Below, one piece after another: positions 25,521 through 34,483 of a DNA stretch of 64,000 bases; the stretch's first letter is position 1; every line of letters starts with the position of its first letter. The position numbers and the translations under genes were made by a program. Origin of the DNA: Pseudomonas delhiensis (GTDB taxonomy: Bacteria; Pseudomonadota; Gammaproteobacteria; Pseudomonadales; Pseudomonadaceae); NCBI RefSeq assembly GCF_900187975.1, contig NZ_FZPC01000014.1, forward strand, positions 62,001-126,000. Direction: 5' to 3'. The notes beneath the pieces were generated by a model. The model ran no database searches, was not told the origin of the DNA, and saw only the letters and a program-made list of their open reading frames with translations.

Positions 25521-25701
25521 GAACCCGGCCGCATCCAGCGCAGGATCGGGCAAGCCTGCGCAGGACCGGGCAAGCCACTGGGCGGGCTTTTCCCGTATCG
25601 TCGCGGCATTCGGCCAGGGAAGCGCCTAGGCTGAATCCATTCCCACGGAGCGGCCTTGGCTCCGAATTTCCACATCACCCGAACCAAGAGGTGAGCGCCT
25701 G

Positions 25702-26160
25702 ATGATCAAGCTGAAACTCAACGGCAAGGACCATGAATTCGACGCGCCCGGGGAAATGCCCCTGCTCTGGGCGCTGCGCGACGTCGCCTTGCTCACCGGC
25801 ACCAAGTACGGCTGCGGCATGGCCCTGTGCGGGGCCTGCACCGTGCACGTCGACGGCCAGCCCACGCGCTCCTGCGTGACGCCCCTGGCGGCGGTGGCCG
25901 GCAAGCAGGTCACCACCATCGAGGCGGTGGCCGGGCAACCCGCCGGCAAGGCGGTGCAGGAGGCCTGGCGCAAGCTGGACGTGGTGCAGTGCGGCTACTG
26001 CCAGTCCGGCCAGATCATGTCCGCCACGGCGCTGCTGGCCGGCAACAGGAGCCCCAGCGACGCCGACATAGATGCGGCCATGGGCGGCAACATCTGCCGC
26101 TGCGCCACCTACGTACGCATCCGCGCGGCCATCCACGAAGCCGCGCAGAACCTGGCCTGA
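25702..26160 (+). CDS. iorA: Isoquinoline 1-oxidoreductase-type 2Fe-2S subunit (alpha)
   Basis: The 152-residue protein has the two 2Fe-2S domains of xanthine-oxidase-family small subunits: a plant-ferredoxin cluster in [15 protein letters not shown] plus a later Cys (about residues 34-60), and the second cluster in [10 protein letters not shown] and CRCATY (about 98-136). It passes electrons from the molybdenum subunit encoded 11 bp downstream. There is no separate FAD subunit, as in IorAB. ATG at 25702 has AGAGGTGAG upstream. The actual substrate may be an aldehyde or N-heterocycle. Confidence 0.88.
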   Translation: MIKLKLNGKDHEFDAPGEMPLLWALRDVALLTGTKYGCGMALCGACTVHVDGQPTRSCVTPLAAVAGKQVTTIEAVAGQPAGKAVQEAWRKLDVVQCGYCQSGQIMSATALLAGNRSPSDADIDAAMGGNICRCATYVRIRAAIHEAAQNLA

Positions 26161-26171
26161 GGAGACTCGAC

Positions 26172-28430
26172 ATGGCAGACCTGCAGCAACGAGCCAGCCT
26201 CGAGCCGGAAGATGCCGGCAACGGCATCCTCAACCTCAGCCGCCGGCATTTCCTGCGCGGCGCCGGCGGCCTGGCCCTGGGCATCTACTTCGCGCCGCTG
26301 CTGGGCCGCTTCGGCGACCCCGAGGCCGCCGCGGCCAAGGCCTTCGAACCCAACGCCTTCGTGCGCATCGCCGCGGACGGCACGGTGACGGTGATCGCCA
26401 AGCACGTGGAAATGGGGCAGGGCAGCTACACCGGCCTGGCCACCCTGCTGGCCGAGGAACTGGACGCCGACTGGAGCCAGGTCCGCGTCGAGGGCGCCCC
26501 GGCCGACGCCAAGCGCTACGCCAACCTGGCCTTCGGCACCCTGCAGGGCACCGGCGGCAGCAGCGCCATGGCCAACTCCTTCGAGCAGATGCGCAAGGCC
26601 GGGGCCACCGCCCGGGCCATGCTGGTGGCCGCCGCGGCGCAGCAATGGAAGGTGCCGGCCGAGCAGATCGAGGTGCACGATGGCGTGGTCGAGCACAAGG
26701 CTTCCGGGCACAAGGCCGGGTTCGGCCAGTTGGCCGAGGCGGCGGCCCAACAGCCGGTGCCGGCGGACGTGCAGCTCAAGGCGCCGAAGGATTTCAAGCT
26801 GATCGGCCAGGTCAGGCTGCCGCGCAAGGACAGCCAGGACAAGACCGATGGCCAGGCGCGCTTCACCCAGGACGTGCACCTGCCGGACATGCTGGTGGCG
26901 GTGGTGGCGCACCCGCCGCGCTTCGGCGGCGTGCCATCGAAGGTGGACGACAGCAAGGCCAAGGCCGTGCCCGGCGTGGTGGCGGTGGTGCAGTACCCGG
27001 GCAGCGACTCGCGCTTCGCCGGCGTCGCGGTGCTGGCGAAGAACACCTGGGCCGCGCGCCAGGGCCGTGACGCCCTGCAGGTGGAGTGGGACGAGAGCAA
27101 CGCCTTCCGCCTGGGCAGCGACGAGATCTTCGCCAGGTACCGGGAGCTGGCGGCCAAGCCCGGCGTGGTGGCGCGCAACGAGGGCGACATCGCCAAGGCG
27201 CTGGACAAGCCGGCCAGGCTGATCGAGGCCGAGTACCAATTCCCCTACCTGGCCCATGCCTCGATGGAGCCGCTGAACTGCGTGGTCAAGCTCTCCGACG
27301 GCGCCTGCGAGATCTGGAACGGCGAGCAGTGGCAGACCGGCGACCAGATGGCCGTCGGGCAGTTGCTCGGCATCGCCCCGGAGAAGGTCGCCATCACCCA
27401 GCTGTACGCCGGCGGCAGCTTCGGCCGCCGTGCCAACCCGCACTCGGACTACGTGCTGGAGGCCGTCTCCATCGCCAAGGCGGCCCGCGAGCACGGCCAC
27501 AAGGGCCCGGTGAAGATGGTCTGGACCCGCGAGGACGATACCCGCGGCGGCTACTACCGCCCGGCCTTCCTGCATAGCGCGCGGCTGGCGCTGGATGGCC
27601 AGGGCAACCTGGTGGGCTGGCAGCAGCATTTGGTGGGACAGTCGTTCATCGTCGGCACGCCCTTCGAGAAGGTGATGGTCAAGGACGGCATCGACAAGGT
27701 GGCGGTGGAAGGCGCGGCGGACCTGCCCTACGCCGTGCCCAACCTGCACGTGGAGCAGACCCTGGTGCCGGAGATCAAGGTGCCCACCCAGTGGTGGCGC
27801 TCGGTGGGCCACACCCACACGGCGTACTCCACCGAGACGCTGATCGACGAAGCCGCGGTCGCCGCCGGCAAGGACCCGTACGAGTTCCGCCGCGCGCTGC
27901 TGCAGAAGTACCCGCGGCACCTGGGCGTGCTCGACCTGGTGGCCGAAAGGGCCGCCTGGAAGCAGCCGCTGAAGGCCGGCGGGGAAGGCGAGAAGCGCGG
28001 CCGCGGGATCGCCGTGCACGAGTCCTTCGGCAGTTTCGTGGCGCAGGTGGTGGAAGTCACGGTGAAGGCCGACAAGAGCTTCAAGGTCGACCGCGTGGTC
28101 TGCGCCGTGGACTGCGGCCTGGCGATCAACCCGGACGTGATCCGTGCGCAGATGGAAGGCGGCATCGGCTATGGCCTGGCCATGGCCCTGCACAGCGCCA
28201 TCACCCTCAAGGAAGGGGTGGTGGAGCAGTCCAACTTCCATGACTTCCAGGTGTTGCGGATCAACGAGATGCCGGCGGTGGAGGTGCACATAGTGCCGTC
28301 CAGCGAGGCGCCCACCGGCGTTGGCGAGCCCGGCGTGCCGCCGGCGGCGCCGGCCCTGGCCAATGCCCTGGCGGCGGCCACTGGCAAGCGCATCCGCACC
28401 CTGCCGATCGGCAACCAGTTGCAGGCCTGA
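26172..28430 (+). CDS. iorB: Isoquinoline 1-oxidoreductase-type molybdenum-binding subunit (beta)
   Basis: At 752 residues this is a molybdopterin cytosine dinucleotide hydroxylase subunit. A twin-arginine motif (LSRRHFLRGAG, about residues 23-33) suggests Tat export with its partner. Molybdenum-pterin contacts are recognisable in GGSFGRRANPHSDY, and the catalytic glutamate sits in GVGEPGVPP near the C-terminus (about 718-726). ATG at 26172 has GGAG upstream. No cytochrome c gene follows, although related clusters often include one as electron acceptor, so the acceptor must be encoded elsewhere. Substrate is unproven. Confidence 0.88.
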   Translation: MADLQQRASLEPEDAGNGILNLSRRHFLRGAGGLALGIYFAPLLGRFGDPEAAAAKAFEPNAFVRIAADGTVTVIAKHVEMGQGSYTGLATLLAEELDADWSQVRVEGAPADAKRYANLAFGTLQGTGGSSAMANSFEQMRKAGATARAMLVAAAAQQWKVPAEQIEVHDGVVEHKASGHKAGFGQLAEAAAQQPVPADVQLKAPKDFKLIGQVRLPRKDSQDKTDGQARFTQDVHLPDMLVAVVAHPPRFGGVPSKVDDSKAKAVPGVVAVVQYPGSDSRFAGVAVLAKNTWAARQGRDALQVEWDESNAFRLGSDEIFARYRELAAKPGVVARNEGDIAKALDKPARLIEAEYQFPYLAHASMEPLNCVVKLSDGACEIWNGEQWQTGDQMAVGQLLGIAPEKVAITQLYAGGSFGRRANPHSDYVLEAVSIAKAAREHGHKGPVKMVWTREDDTRGGYYRPAFLHSARLALDGQGNLVGWQQHLVGQSFIVGTPFEKVMVKDGIDKVAVEGAADLPYAVPNLHVEQTLVPEIKVPTQWWRSVGHTHTAYSTETLIDEAAVAAGKDPYEFRRALLQKYPRHLGVLDLVAERAAWKQPLKAGGEGEKRGRGIAVHESFGSFVAQVVEVTVKADKSFKVDRVVCAVDCGLAINPDVIRAQMEGGIGYGLAMALHSAITLKEGVVEQSNFHDFQVLRINEMPAVEVHIVPSSEAPTGVGEPGVPPAAPALANALAAATGKRIRTLPIGNQLQA

Positions 28431-28563
28431 GGCCGGAGGTGAGGGCGGCCCGCTGCCTCGTGCAACGGGCCGGCGCCCGATATTTCCGGCGCGGTCGCGC
28501 CAAGGCAGGTATCCTTGTGGGCAGGCGCCCGACCGGGCGCCCCCTTTCTACTGGAGCTGTGAC

Positions 28564-28899
28564 ATGACCCGCGACAAGCAACTCTTCCCCGACGACGAGA
28601 TCGGCGACGCCCTGTGGGCCCTGCAGGAAGATGGCGAGGACCTTTCGTTCGAGCGTGAGGTGGAATTCGCCGTGATCTTCCCGGAAGAGCAGGCGGCGCT
28701 GGATTTCGCCATCCTCCTGCTGCAGAACGGCCAGAAGGTGGCCTATTCCGAGTATGACGGCGACCCGGCCAACCCCTGGCAGGTCCTGGCCTACCCGGTG
28801 ATGGAGCCCACCCACGAGAACATCGGTGGCTACGAGGAGCTGCTGGCCGAGCATTCCGAGCCGCTGGGCGGCAAGACCGACGGCTGGTCGGCGCTCTGA
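28564..28899 (+). CDS. rraB: RNase E inhibitor RraB family protein
   Basis: This 111-residue acidic protein has the RraB-family layout: an N-terminal DEIGDALWALQEDGEDL helix followed by a compact alpha/beta core with FEREVEFAVIFPEEQAAL. RraB proteins bind RNase E and modulate mRNA decay in enterics; in Pseudomonas the role is assumed by homology. It has its own 130 bp leader after iorB and a strong terminator, so it is probably an independent transcript. Confidence 0.75.
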   Translation: MTRDKQLFPDDEIGDALWALQEDGEDLSFEREVEFAVIFPEEQAALDFAILLLQNGQKVAYSEYDGDPANPWQVLAYPVMEPTHENIGGYEELLAEHSEPLGGKTDGWSAL

Positions 28900-28914
28900 G
28901 GCGGGATGGGTAGG

Positions 28915-28944
28915 AAAAAGCCGGGGCATGTCCCCGGCTTTTTT
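28915..28944 (+). terminator. Rho-independent terminator after rraB
   Basis: AAAAAGCCGGGG-CATG-TCCCCGGCTTTTTT, a textbook hairpin with T-run, usable in both directions. Confidence 0.9.
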
Positions 28945-28979
28945 GTGGGCGCAGGATTTTATCCGCGATTGGGCATTTC

Positions 28980-29034
28980 CCTGTAGGAGCGGGCCCTGCC
29001 CGCGAAATCGCGCGCAGGGCGCGCTCCTACAGGG
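28980..29034. repeat. REP-like long palindrome
   Basis: TGTAGGAGCGGGCCCTGCCC and GGGCGCGCTCCTACA face each other around a GCGAAATCGC centre. It has the same type as the element at 22.3 kb. Confidence 0.8.
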
Positions 29035-29103
29035 GAGTGACGCCGGCGGTTCGGGTTATCGCGGACAAGGTCCTACGAAGAGCGCTGTGGCGCGGTCGGC
29101 AAG

Positions 29104-29763
29104 CTATGGCACCGGTTCGCCTTTCTCGGCCACCTGGCGCAGGGCTTTTTCGTAGTAGTCGGCCGATTGCGCGCCGGAGATCAGCTGGCGGCCGTTGATG
29201 ATCACCGCCGGCACGGCGCGGATGCCGTGGCTGGTGAAGAATTCCTCTTCCTCCACCACTTTGCTGGCGTAGGCGTCGCTGTCGAGGATCTCGCGGGTGC
29301 GCACCGGGTCCAGGCCGACGCCGGCGGCCAGGTCCAGCAGCTCCCCGCTGTCGCTGATGTTGCGCCCTTCGCCGAAGTAGGCGTGCAGCAGCGCCTGTTT
29401 CAGCGCCAGGTCGCGGCCCTGTTCGGCGGCCCAGTGCAGCAGGCGGTGGGCGTCTAAGGTGTTGTAGATGCGCTGGCGCTTGTGCAGGTCGAAGTGGAAG
29501 CCGACTTCCTCGCCGAAGTCGCGGATGCGCTTGTGGTTGCTGGCGATGTCCTCGGCGCTGCTGCCGTACTTGCGCTGCAGGTGCTCGACCAGGTCCTCGC
29601 CTTCGGCGGGCATGTCGGCATTGAGCTCGAAGGGCTTGATGTGCAGTTCGACGTCGATCTCGCCGTCGACGCGCTGGATGGCTTCCAGCAACCCGGAAAG
29701 GCCGATGGCGCACCAGGGGCAGACGACGTCCGAGACGAAATCGAGGGTGATGGCTTCGCGCAT
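29104..29763 (-). CDS. DsbA family protein, FrnE-like
   Basis: The 219-residue cytosolic protein has a thioredoxin fold with the active site VVCPWCAIG (CPWC, about residues 11-19), a large helical insertion and the cis-proline loop AVPAVIING near residue 177. FrnE-like DsbA relatives act as cytoplasmic 2-hydroxychromene isomerase-like or redox proteins. ATG at 29763 follows GGAGATC; an alternative ATG at 29802 would add 13 residues and sits nearer the gene's 5' boundary. There is no signal peptide in either form. Confidence 0.83.
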   Translation of the reverse strand: MREAITLDFVSDVVCPWCAIGLSGLLEAIQRVDGEIDVELHIKPFELNADMPAEGEDLVEHLQRKYGSSAEDIASNHKRIRDFGEEVGFHFDLHKRQRIYNTLDAHRLLHWAAEQGRDLALKQALLHAYFGEGRNISDSGELLDLAAGVGLDPVRTREILDSDAYASKVVEEEEFFTSHGIRAVPAVIINGRQLISGAQSADYYEKALRQVAEKGEPVP

Positions 29764-29802
29764 GCGGGTGATCTCCGCCTTTGGGTTCCAGGGTTCAAGC
29801 AT

Positions 29803-30248
29803 GGACCTTTTTGTGTCGGATGATCCAGCCTTGCGGGGCGATGGGTGCCCCTTTCATCACCTTTGACTTTAGGTTTTATTCATAACTACATGATTTTTAA
29901 TTGAAATTTATATTCCAGAAATGACTTTAACTTGGGCGCTCTCCTGGCCACCCGAGAGCAGGCTACAGGCCTTGCCCCGCCTGGGCTCCGGCCGCCTTGA
30001 GGCAGACGGGAAAAGCTACAGCTCTTTTAGTTGTTTCTTGAAGTGGCTCTTAACTAGTTGATATTCAATTGAAATTTTTCTTTAAAAGCATGGATTTCCT
30101 TACCTTTCAGAAGATTTTACATTCGAAAAATAATGTAACTGATTGAAAATCAATAAAAATTTATATTTTAGGTTTTGGCCTGCCCCCCAAACGAACGCAG
30201 ACCGGGCGACGCCACTGGCTCGCCCGGCCGGCACCGACCTCGGGGGCC
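29803..30248. other. Intergenic region with AT-rich block
   Basis: The 446 bp gap is unusually AT-rich at 29870-29930 and 30030-30180 (for example ATTTTTAATTGAAATTTATA), split by a GC-rich 90 bp segment. No gene is visible. Near the right end, CCGGGCGA (30205-30212) and TCGCCCGG (30223-30230) form a hairpin that may end the TonB-receptor transcript. Confidence 0.6.
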
Positions 30249-32657
30249 TCAGAAGTCGACGGTGGCGGACACCCGCAGGGTGCGCGGCTCGCCCTGGGTC
30301 AGGTAGCCGCCGATGGTGGAGGCCCAGTAGGCCTCGTTGGCCACGTTCTCCAGGTTGGCGCGCAGGGTCACGTCGCGCTGTTCCACCTTGAAGCGGTAGC
30401 GGGCGCCCAGGTCGACGCGGGTCCAGGCCGGGATGCTCAGGTTGTTGGCCTGGTCCAGGTACTGGCCGCCGGTACGCAACAGGCGGCCGTTGACCGCCAG
30501 GCCGTCGATGCCGGGCACGTCCCAGTCGGCGCCGAGGTTGTACTGGAACTGCGGCACGCCGATGGCGCGGTTGCCGTCGTTGGCGCCGCCGGCGGTGTTG
30601 CGCAGCTCGGTGTCGATCCAGGTGGCGCCGGCCAGCAGGCGCAGGCCGTCCAGCGGTTCGCCGAACAGGTTCAGCTCGACGCCGCGGTTGCGCTGCTCGC
30701 CATCGACGCTGAAGACCTTGGTGTCCGGGTCGGTGACGCTGGTGGGCTGTTCGATGCGGTAGAACGCCAGGTTGCCGCCGTAGCTGCCGAAGTCCAGCTT
30801 GGCGCCCACCTCGACCTGTTTGGAGCGCTGCGGGGCGAACACCTCGCCGACGTTGACCGCGGTGGAGGGCGCGGTGGGGCCGGCGGCCAGGCCTTCGATG
30901 CGGTTGGCGTACAGCGACAGGTAGTCGGTGGGCTTGACCACGATGCCGTACACCGGCGTGGTGATGGATTCGCGGTAGTCGGCGTTGCGCACGCCGGCGT
31001 AGCTCCAGCCGTCGGTGCCGATGCTCTGGCGGCGCACGCCGAGGGTCAGCAGCACGCGGTCGTCGAGAAAGCCCAGGGTGTCGGAGGCGGCGGCGCTGCG
31101 GTTGCGCGTCTTGCCGACGATGCCGGGGTCGTTGTAGTCGTCGCCGGAGTAGGTGGTGGCCGGCTTGGCCACCTGCACGGGGTGGTACAGGTTGGCCGGG
31201 AACTTGCTCAGGGCCATGCGGTAGGCGCTGCGCTGTTCGGCCCAGATGCCGGCCAGGCCGAGGTTCATCTGGTGGCTCACCGGGCCGGTCTGGAAGCGGC
31301 CGTTGAGGCCGGCCAGGGCGCTCCTGTTGTCTTCGTCGTGGGTGGCGTCCATGGTGCCGCCGCCGGCGCCGCCGTTGTCGTCGCTCAGGGTCAGCGAGGA
31401 ATAGGTGCCGTTCTCGCGGGTGTGCTTGGCGCCGCCGGCGAGGTAGGCGGTCCAGTTGTCGTTGAGGTCGTATTCGCCGCGGAACATGCCGTAAGTGTCT
31501 TCCAGCTGCGAGTAGCTCCAGGCCTGGCCGTAGTTGCTGCCGGCGTCGGGGGCGTGGGGGATGCTGGTGACGCCGCTGCCGACGTAGACCACCGGGCGGC
31601 CCTGGTTGATGCGCTGCTTCTGGTAGCCGAAGTCGCCGCTCAGGCGTAGGCGCTCGCCGCGGTAGTCGAGGTTGACGCTGGCCAGCTTGTAGCGCTGGGC
31701 GTTATCGTCGATGGCGGTGTCGCCCTCGCGCTGGGCCAGGTTGAGCCGCGCGCCGAAGCGGTTGTCCTCGCCGAAGCGCTGGCCCAGGTCGAGGTGTTCG
31801 CCGACCTGGCTGTCGCTGCCGTAGTCCAGGCTCAGGCTGCGGGTGGGGACGTCATCGGCGTGCTTGGTCTGCAGGTTCACCGCGCCGCCGATGCCGCTGC
31901 CGCTGGGCGTCACGCCGTTGATGAAGGCGTTGGGGCCCTTGAACAGCTCGACGCGCTCCAGCGACTCGGTGCCGATGATCTGCCGCGGCGTCACGCCGTA
32001 CAGGCCGTTGAGCGAGACGTCGTCGGTGCTCAGCGGCAGGCCGCGGATGACGAAGACCTGGGAGAAGTTGCCGTAGCCGTTGCCCTGGCGCACCGCGGCG
32101 TCGTTGAGCAGCACGTCGCCGACGGTCTGCGCCTGCTGGTCGCGGATGGTCTGCGCGGTGTAGCTGGAGAAGGCGAAGGGCACGTCCTGCATGTCCTGGT
32201 TGCCCAGCATGCCCAGCCGGGCGCCGCGGGCCACCTGGCCGCCGCTGTAGGCCGGCGGCAGCTCGCCGGGGGCCTGGGCCACGGCGCTGACGGTGGTGGC
32301 GCCCATTTCCAGGGCCTCGCCGTCCCGGGCGATGGGCTCCACGCCATAGCCGCTGGGCTTGCGGACCAGGCGGTAGCCGCTGCCTTCGAGCAGCCGGCCG
32401 AGGCCGTCTTCGGCGTCGTAGCTGCCCTTGAGGCCGTCGCTGTGGCGGGCGTTCAGGGTGGCGGCCTCGAAGGCCAGCGGCACGCCGGCCTGGGCGGCGA
32501 AGCGCGCCAGCACCTCGCCCAGCGGGCCGGGGGCGATGTCGTACTGGCGTTGCACGCTGGCGGTCTCCGCGGCCAGGGCGGGCAGGGCGGCGCCGTGCAG
32601 GGCCAGGCCGATGGCCAGGGCGAGGGTGTGGGGCTTGAGGCGGAGGCGGGTGGTCAT
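30249..32657 (-). CDS. TonB-dependent siderophore receptor with signalling (STN) domain
   Basis: This 802-residue outer-membrane receptor has a signal peptide to about residue 29, an N-terminal secretin/TonB STN domain (about 35-110) that signals to an anti-sigma factor, a TonB-box-like MGATTVSA stretch, then a plug (about 145-270) and a 22-strand beta-barrel ending with aromatic TVDF. It should import a ferric siderophore or similar chelate. The sigma/anti-sigma genes immediately upstream on the same strand complete a FecIRA-type signalling unit, with a Fur box in front of the sigma gene. The ligand cannot be inferred. Confidence 0.9.
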   Translation of the reverse strand: MTTRLRLKPHTLALAIGLALHGAALPALAAETASVQRQYDIAPGPLGEVLARFAAQAGVPLAFEAATLNARHSDGLKGSYDAEDGLGRLLEGSGYRLVRKPSGYGVEPIARDGEALEMGATTVSAVAQAPGELPPAYSGGQVARGARLGMLGNQDMQDVPFAFSSYTAQTIRDQQAQTVGDVLLNDAAVRQGNGYGNFSQVFVIRGLPLSTDDVSLNGLYGVTPRQIIGTESLERVELFKGPNAFINGVTPSGSGIGGAVNLQTKHADDVPTRSLSLDYGSDSQVGEHLDLGQRFGEDNRFGARLNLAQREGDTAIDDNAQRYKLASVNLDYRGERLRLSGDFGYQKQRINQGRPVVYVGSGVTSIPHAPDAGSNYGQAWSYSQLEDTYGMFRGEYDLNDNWTAYLAGGAKHTRENGTYSSLTLSDDNGGAGGGTMDATHDEDNRSALAGLNGRFQTGPVSHQMNLGLAGIWAEQRSAYRMALSKFPANLYHPVQVAKPATTYSGDDYNDPGIVGKTRNRSAAASDTLGFLDDRVLLTLGVRRQSIGTDGWSYAGVRNADYRESITTPVYGIVVKPTDYLSLYANRIEGLAAGPTAPSTAVNVGEVFAPQRSKQVEVGAKLDFGSYGGNLAFYRIEQPTSVTDPDTKVFSVDGEQRNRGVELNLFGEPLDGLRLLAGATWIDTELRNTAGGANDGNRAIGVPQFQYNLGADWDVPGIDGLAVNGRLLRTGGQYLDQANNLSIPAWTRVDLGARYRFKVEQRDVTLRANLENVANEAYWASTIGGYLTQGEPRTLRVSATVDF

Positions 32658-32756
32658 GCGCTGATCCTGTCGGCGGGAGGCGTGGATGGGTTGTTTCCTC
32701 CTTCACCGGACGAGCAGGAAAAAGGTGTCACGGCGGATGAAAATTTTTCCGGGGCC

Positions 32757-33731
32757 TCAGGCGGGCTCCAGGGTCACCCAGTAGCGCGTCAGGCGGCTGA
32801 CCTTCAGCGGCAGCATGTCGGCCAGCAGGCGCAGGCCGGCGTCGTCGTTGCCCAGGGGAATGGCGCCGCTGACGCGCAGCCCGGCCAGCTGCGGCGCGCA
32901 GCGCAGCACGCCGCTGCGGTAGCGGCCCAGTTCGGCCAGCAGGGCGTCCAGGCGCATGTCCTGGGCCAGCAGCATGCCGTTCTCCCAGCTGCTGGCGTTG
33001 GCGTCCGCCGGCTGCACGGCCTGCAGGGCGCTGGCGCTGAACAGCAGTTGCTGGCCGGCCTCGACCTGGCGGTGCGCGGCGCTGGCGAAGGGCTCCACGG
33101 CGACGCTGCCTTCCAGCACGGCCACCCGGCAAGCCTCGCCCAGGTCGCGCACCGCGAAGCGCGCGCCGGCGGTGCGCAGCAGGCCCTGGCGGCTTTCCAC
33201 CAGGAACGGCCGCGGCTCGGGCGCCGGGTCGGCATGGGTGGCGACGAGGATTTCCCCCTCGAGCAGGCGCAGGCGGCGTTCCTGCGGGGTGAAGCGGATG
33301 TCCACGGCGCTGCCGGTGTTGAGCGTCAGCAGGCTGCCGTCGGGCAGTTGCACGCGCTTGCGCTCGCCGGTGGCGGTGCGCTGGTCGGCGCTCCATTCGG
33401 CCCAGGGCAGCTGGCGCGCCGCCAGCCAGGCCGCGGGCGCCACCGCCAGCAGCAGGCCCAGGCGGTTGAGCATCTGCCGCCGGCTCGGGCCGCGCTCGCC
33501 CAGGCGCTGCAGGCTCTGCCGGCCCATGCCCGGGGGCAACTGGTGCAGGCCGCCGAGCAGGCTTTCCGCGCGGCGCCAGGCCTCGGCGTGCTGGGCGCTG
33601 CGCCCGCGCCATTGCTCGATGGATTGCTCGATGGCCTGCAGGTCGGCGGCGCTGGCCGGGCGTTCGCCCAGGCGCACCAGCCAGTCGGCGGCTTCGCCGA
33701 GGATGCGCGGGTCCAGCGTCTGCTCGTGCAT
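32757..33731 (-). CDS. FecR-type anti-sigma factor
   Basis: This 324-residue single-pass inner-membrane protein has a cytoplasmic N-terminal domain (about 1-80) that binds the ECF sigma factor, a transmembrane helix near residues 88-105 after RRQMLNRLG, and a periplasmic FecR domain (from about 115, VQLPDGSLLTLNTGSAVDIR) plus a C-terminal segment that meets the receptor STN domain. ATG at 33731 overlaps the sigma gene stop by one base (TGATG), so translation is coupled. The frame is open further upstream, antisense-like over the sigma gene, and is ignored. Confidence 0.88.
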   Translation of the reverse strand: MHEQTLDPRILGEAADWLVRLGERPASAADLQAIEQSIEQWRGRSAQHAEAWRRAESLLGGLHQLPPGMGRQSLQRLGERGPSRRQMLNRLGLLLAVAPAAWLAARQLPWAEWSADQRTATGERKRVQLPDGSLLTLNTGSAVDIRFTPQERRLRLLEGEILVATHADPAPEPRPFLVESRQGLLRTAGARFAVRDLGEACRVAVLEGSVAVEPFASAAHRQVEAGQQLLFSASALQAVQPADANASSWENGMLLAQDMRLDALLAELGRYRSGVLRCAPQLAGLRVSGAIPLGNDDAGLRLLADMLPLKVSRLTRYWVTLEPA

Positions 33732-34234
33732 CAGGCCAGGCTCAGGCAGGCGATGAAGGCCGCGCGCATGTAGCGCTTGACGGTCGCCAGGGACAGCCCC
33801 AGGCGCTCGGCGATGGCCGGGTAGGTGAGGCCGTCCAGCTGCGAGAGCAGGAAGGCTTCGCGGGTCAGGGGCGGCAGTTCGCCCAGCGCCGCGTCGATGC
33901 GCTCCAGGGTTTCCAGGATCAGCTCGCGGGCTTCCGGGCCGGGGGCCTGTTCCCCGGGCAGCGCGGCCAGGGCCTCGAGGTAGGCGCGCTCGATCTCCTG
34001 GCGGCGCCAGCGGTCCACCAGCAGCCCCTTGGCGATGTGGGTGAGCAGCGCCCGCGGGCGTTCGCCGATGTCGCCCGGCGGCCGGCGCAGCAGGCGCAGG
34101 AAGGTGTCCTGGGCCAGGTCGGCGGCATCCCAGGCGTTGCCCAGGCGGCCGCGCAGCCATTGCTGCAGCCAGCCGTGGTGGCGTTCGTAGAGGCTGTGCA
34201 GGTGTTGTTCGGCGGAGGGTTCGGCGAATGCCAC
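33731..34234 (-). CDS. ECF sigma factor, FecI family
   Basis: This 167-residue extracytoplasmic-function sigma factor has region 2 at about residues 10-75 (AWDAADLAQDTFLRLLRR is the -10 recognition helix) and region 4 at about 115-162 (LTYPAIAERLGLSLATVKRY). It would transcribe the receptor gene on signal from receptor and FecR. The Fur-box-like element 26-45 bp upstream implies induction under iron limitation. Confidence 0.9.
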   Translation of the reverse strand: MAFAEPSAEQHLHSLYERHHGWLQQWLRGRLGNAWDAADLAQDTFLRLLRRPPGDIGERPRALLTHIAKGLLVDRWRRQEIERAYLEALAALPGEQAPGPEARELILETLERIDAALGELPPLTREAFLLSQLDGLTYPAIAERLGLSLATVKRYMRAAFIACLSLA

Positions 34235-34259
34235 GGTGTCGTGCGCCAGATGATCATTT

Positions 34260-34278
34260 GCGAATGACTCTCATTTTA
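34260..34278 (-). promoter_or_regulatory. Fur box upstream of the ECF sigma gene
   Basis: The core AATGA-CTC-TCATT (34263-34275) matches both inner arms of the Fur 19-mer consensus. It overlaps the expected promoter position of the sigma gene. Confidence 0.65.
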
Positions 34279-34483
34279 TGTCGGTTCCGCCGCTGGGCGC
34301 AATGCCACGACGCCGCAGCCGGTCGGCGCGCGTGCCGAGCGCTGCCATCTGCACTGGCATTGCCACGCAGACGCGCTACCTTCAGCCTGTCCCGAATGCA
34401 AAATTCGCGGGTTTGCCTTCCTCGGCGGACGGCACCGTCGTTCGCGGTCGAAACCTCAGCCATCCAGAGATACGGAGCAGATC

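Noticed and set aside
33732..34160. Upstream extension of the FecR-type frame across the sigma gene
   Set aside because: The extension lies in another frame of the ECF sigma gene; the TGATG overlap start at 33731 gives a normal FecR length.
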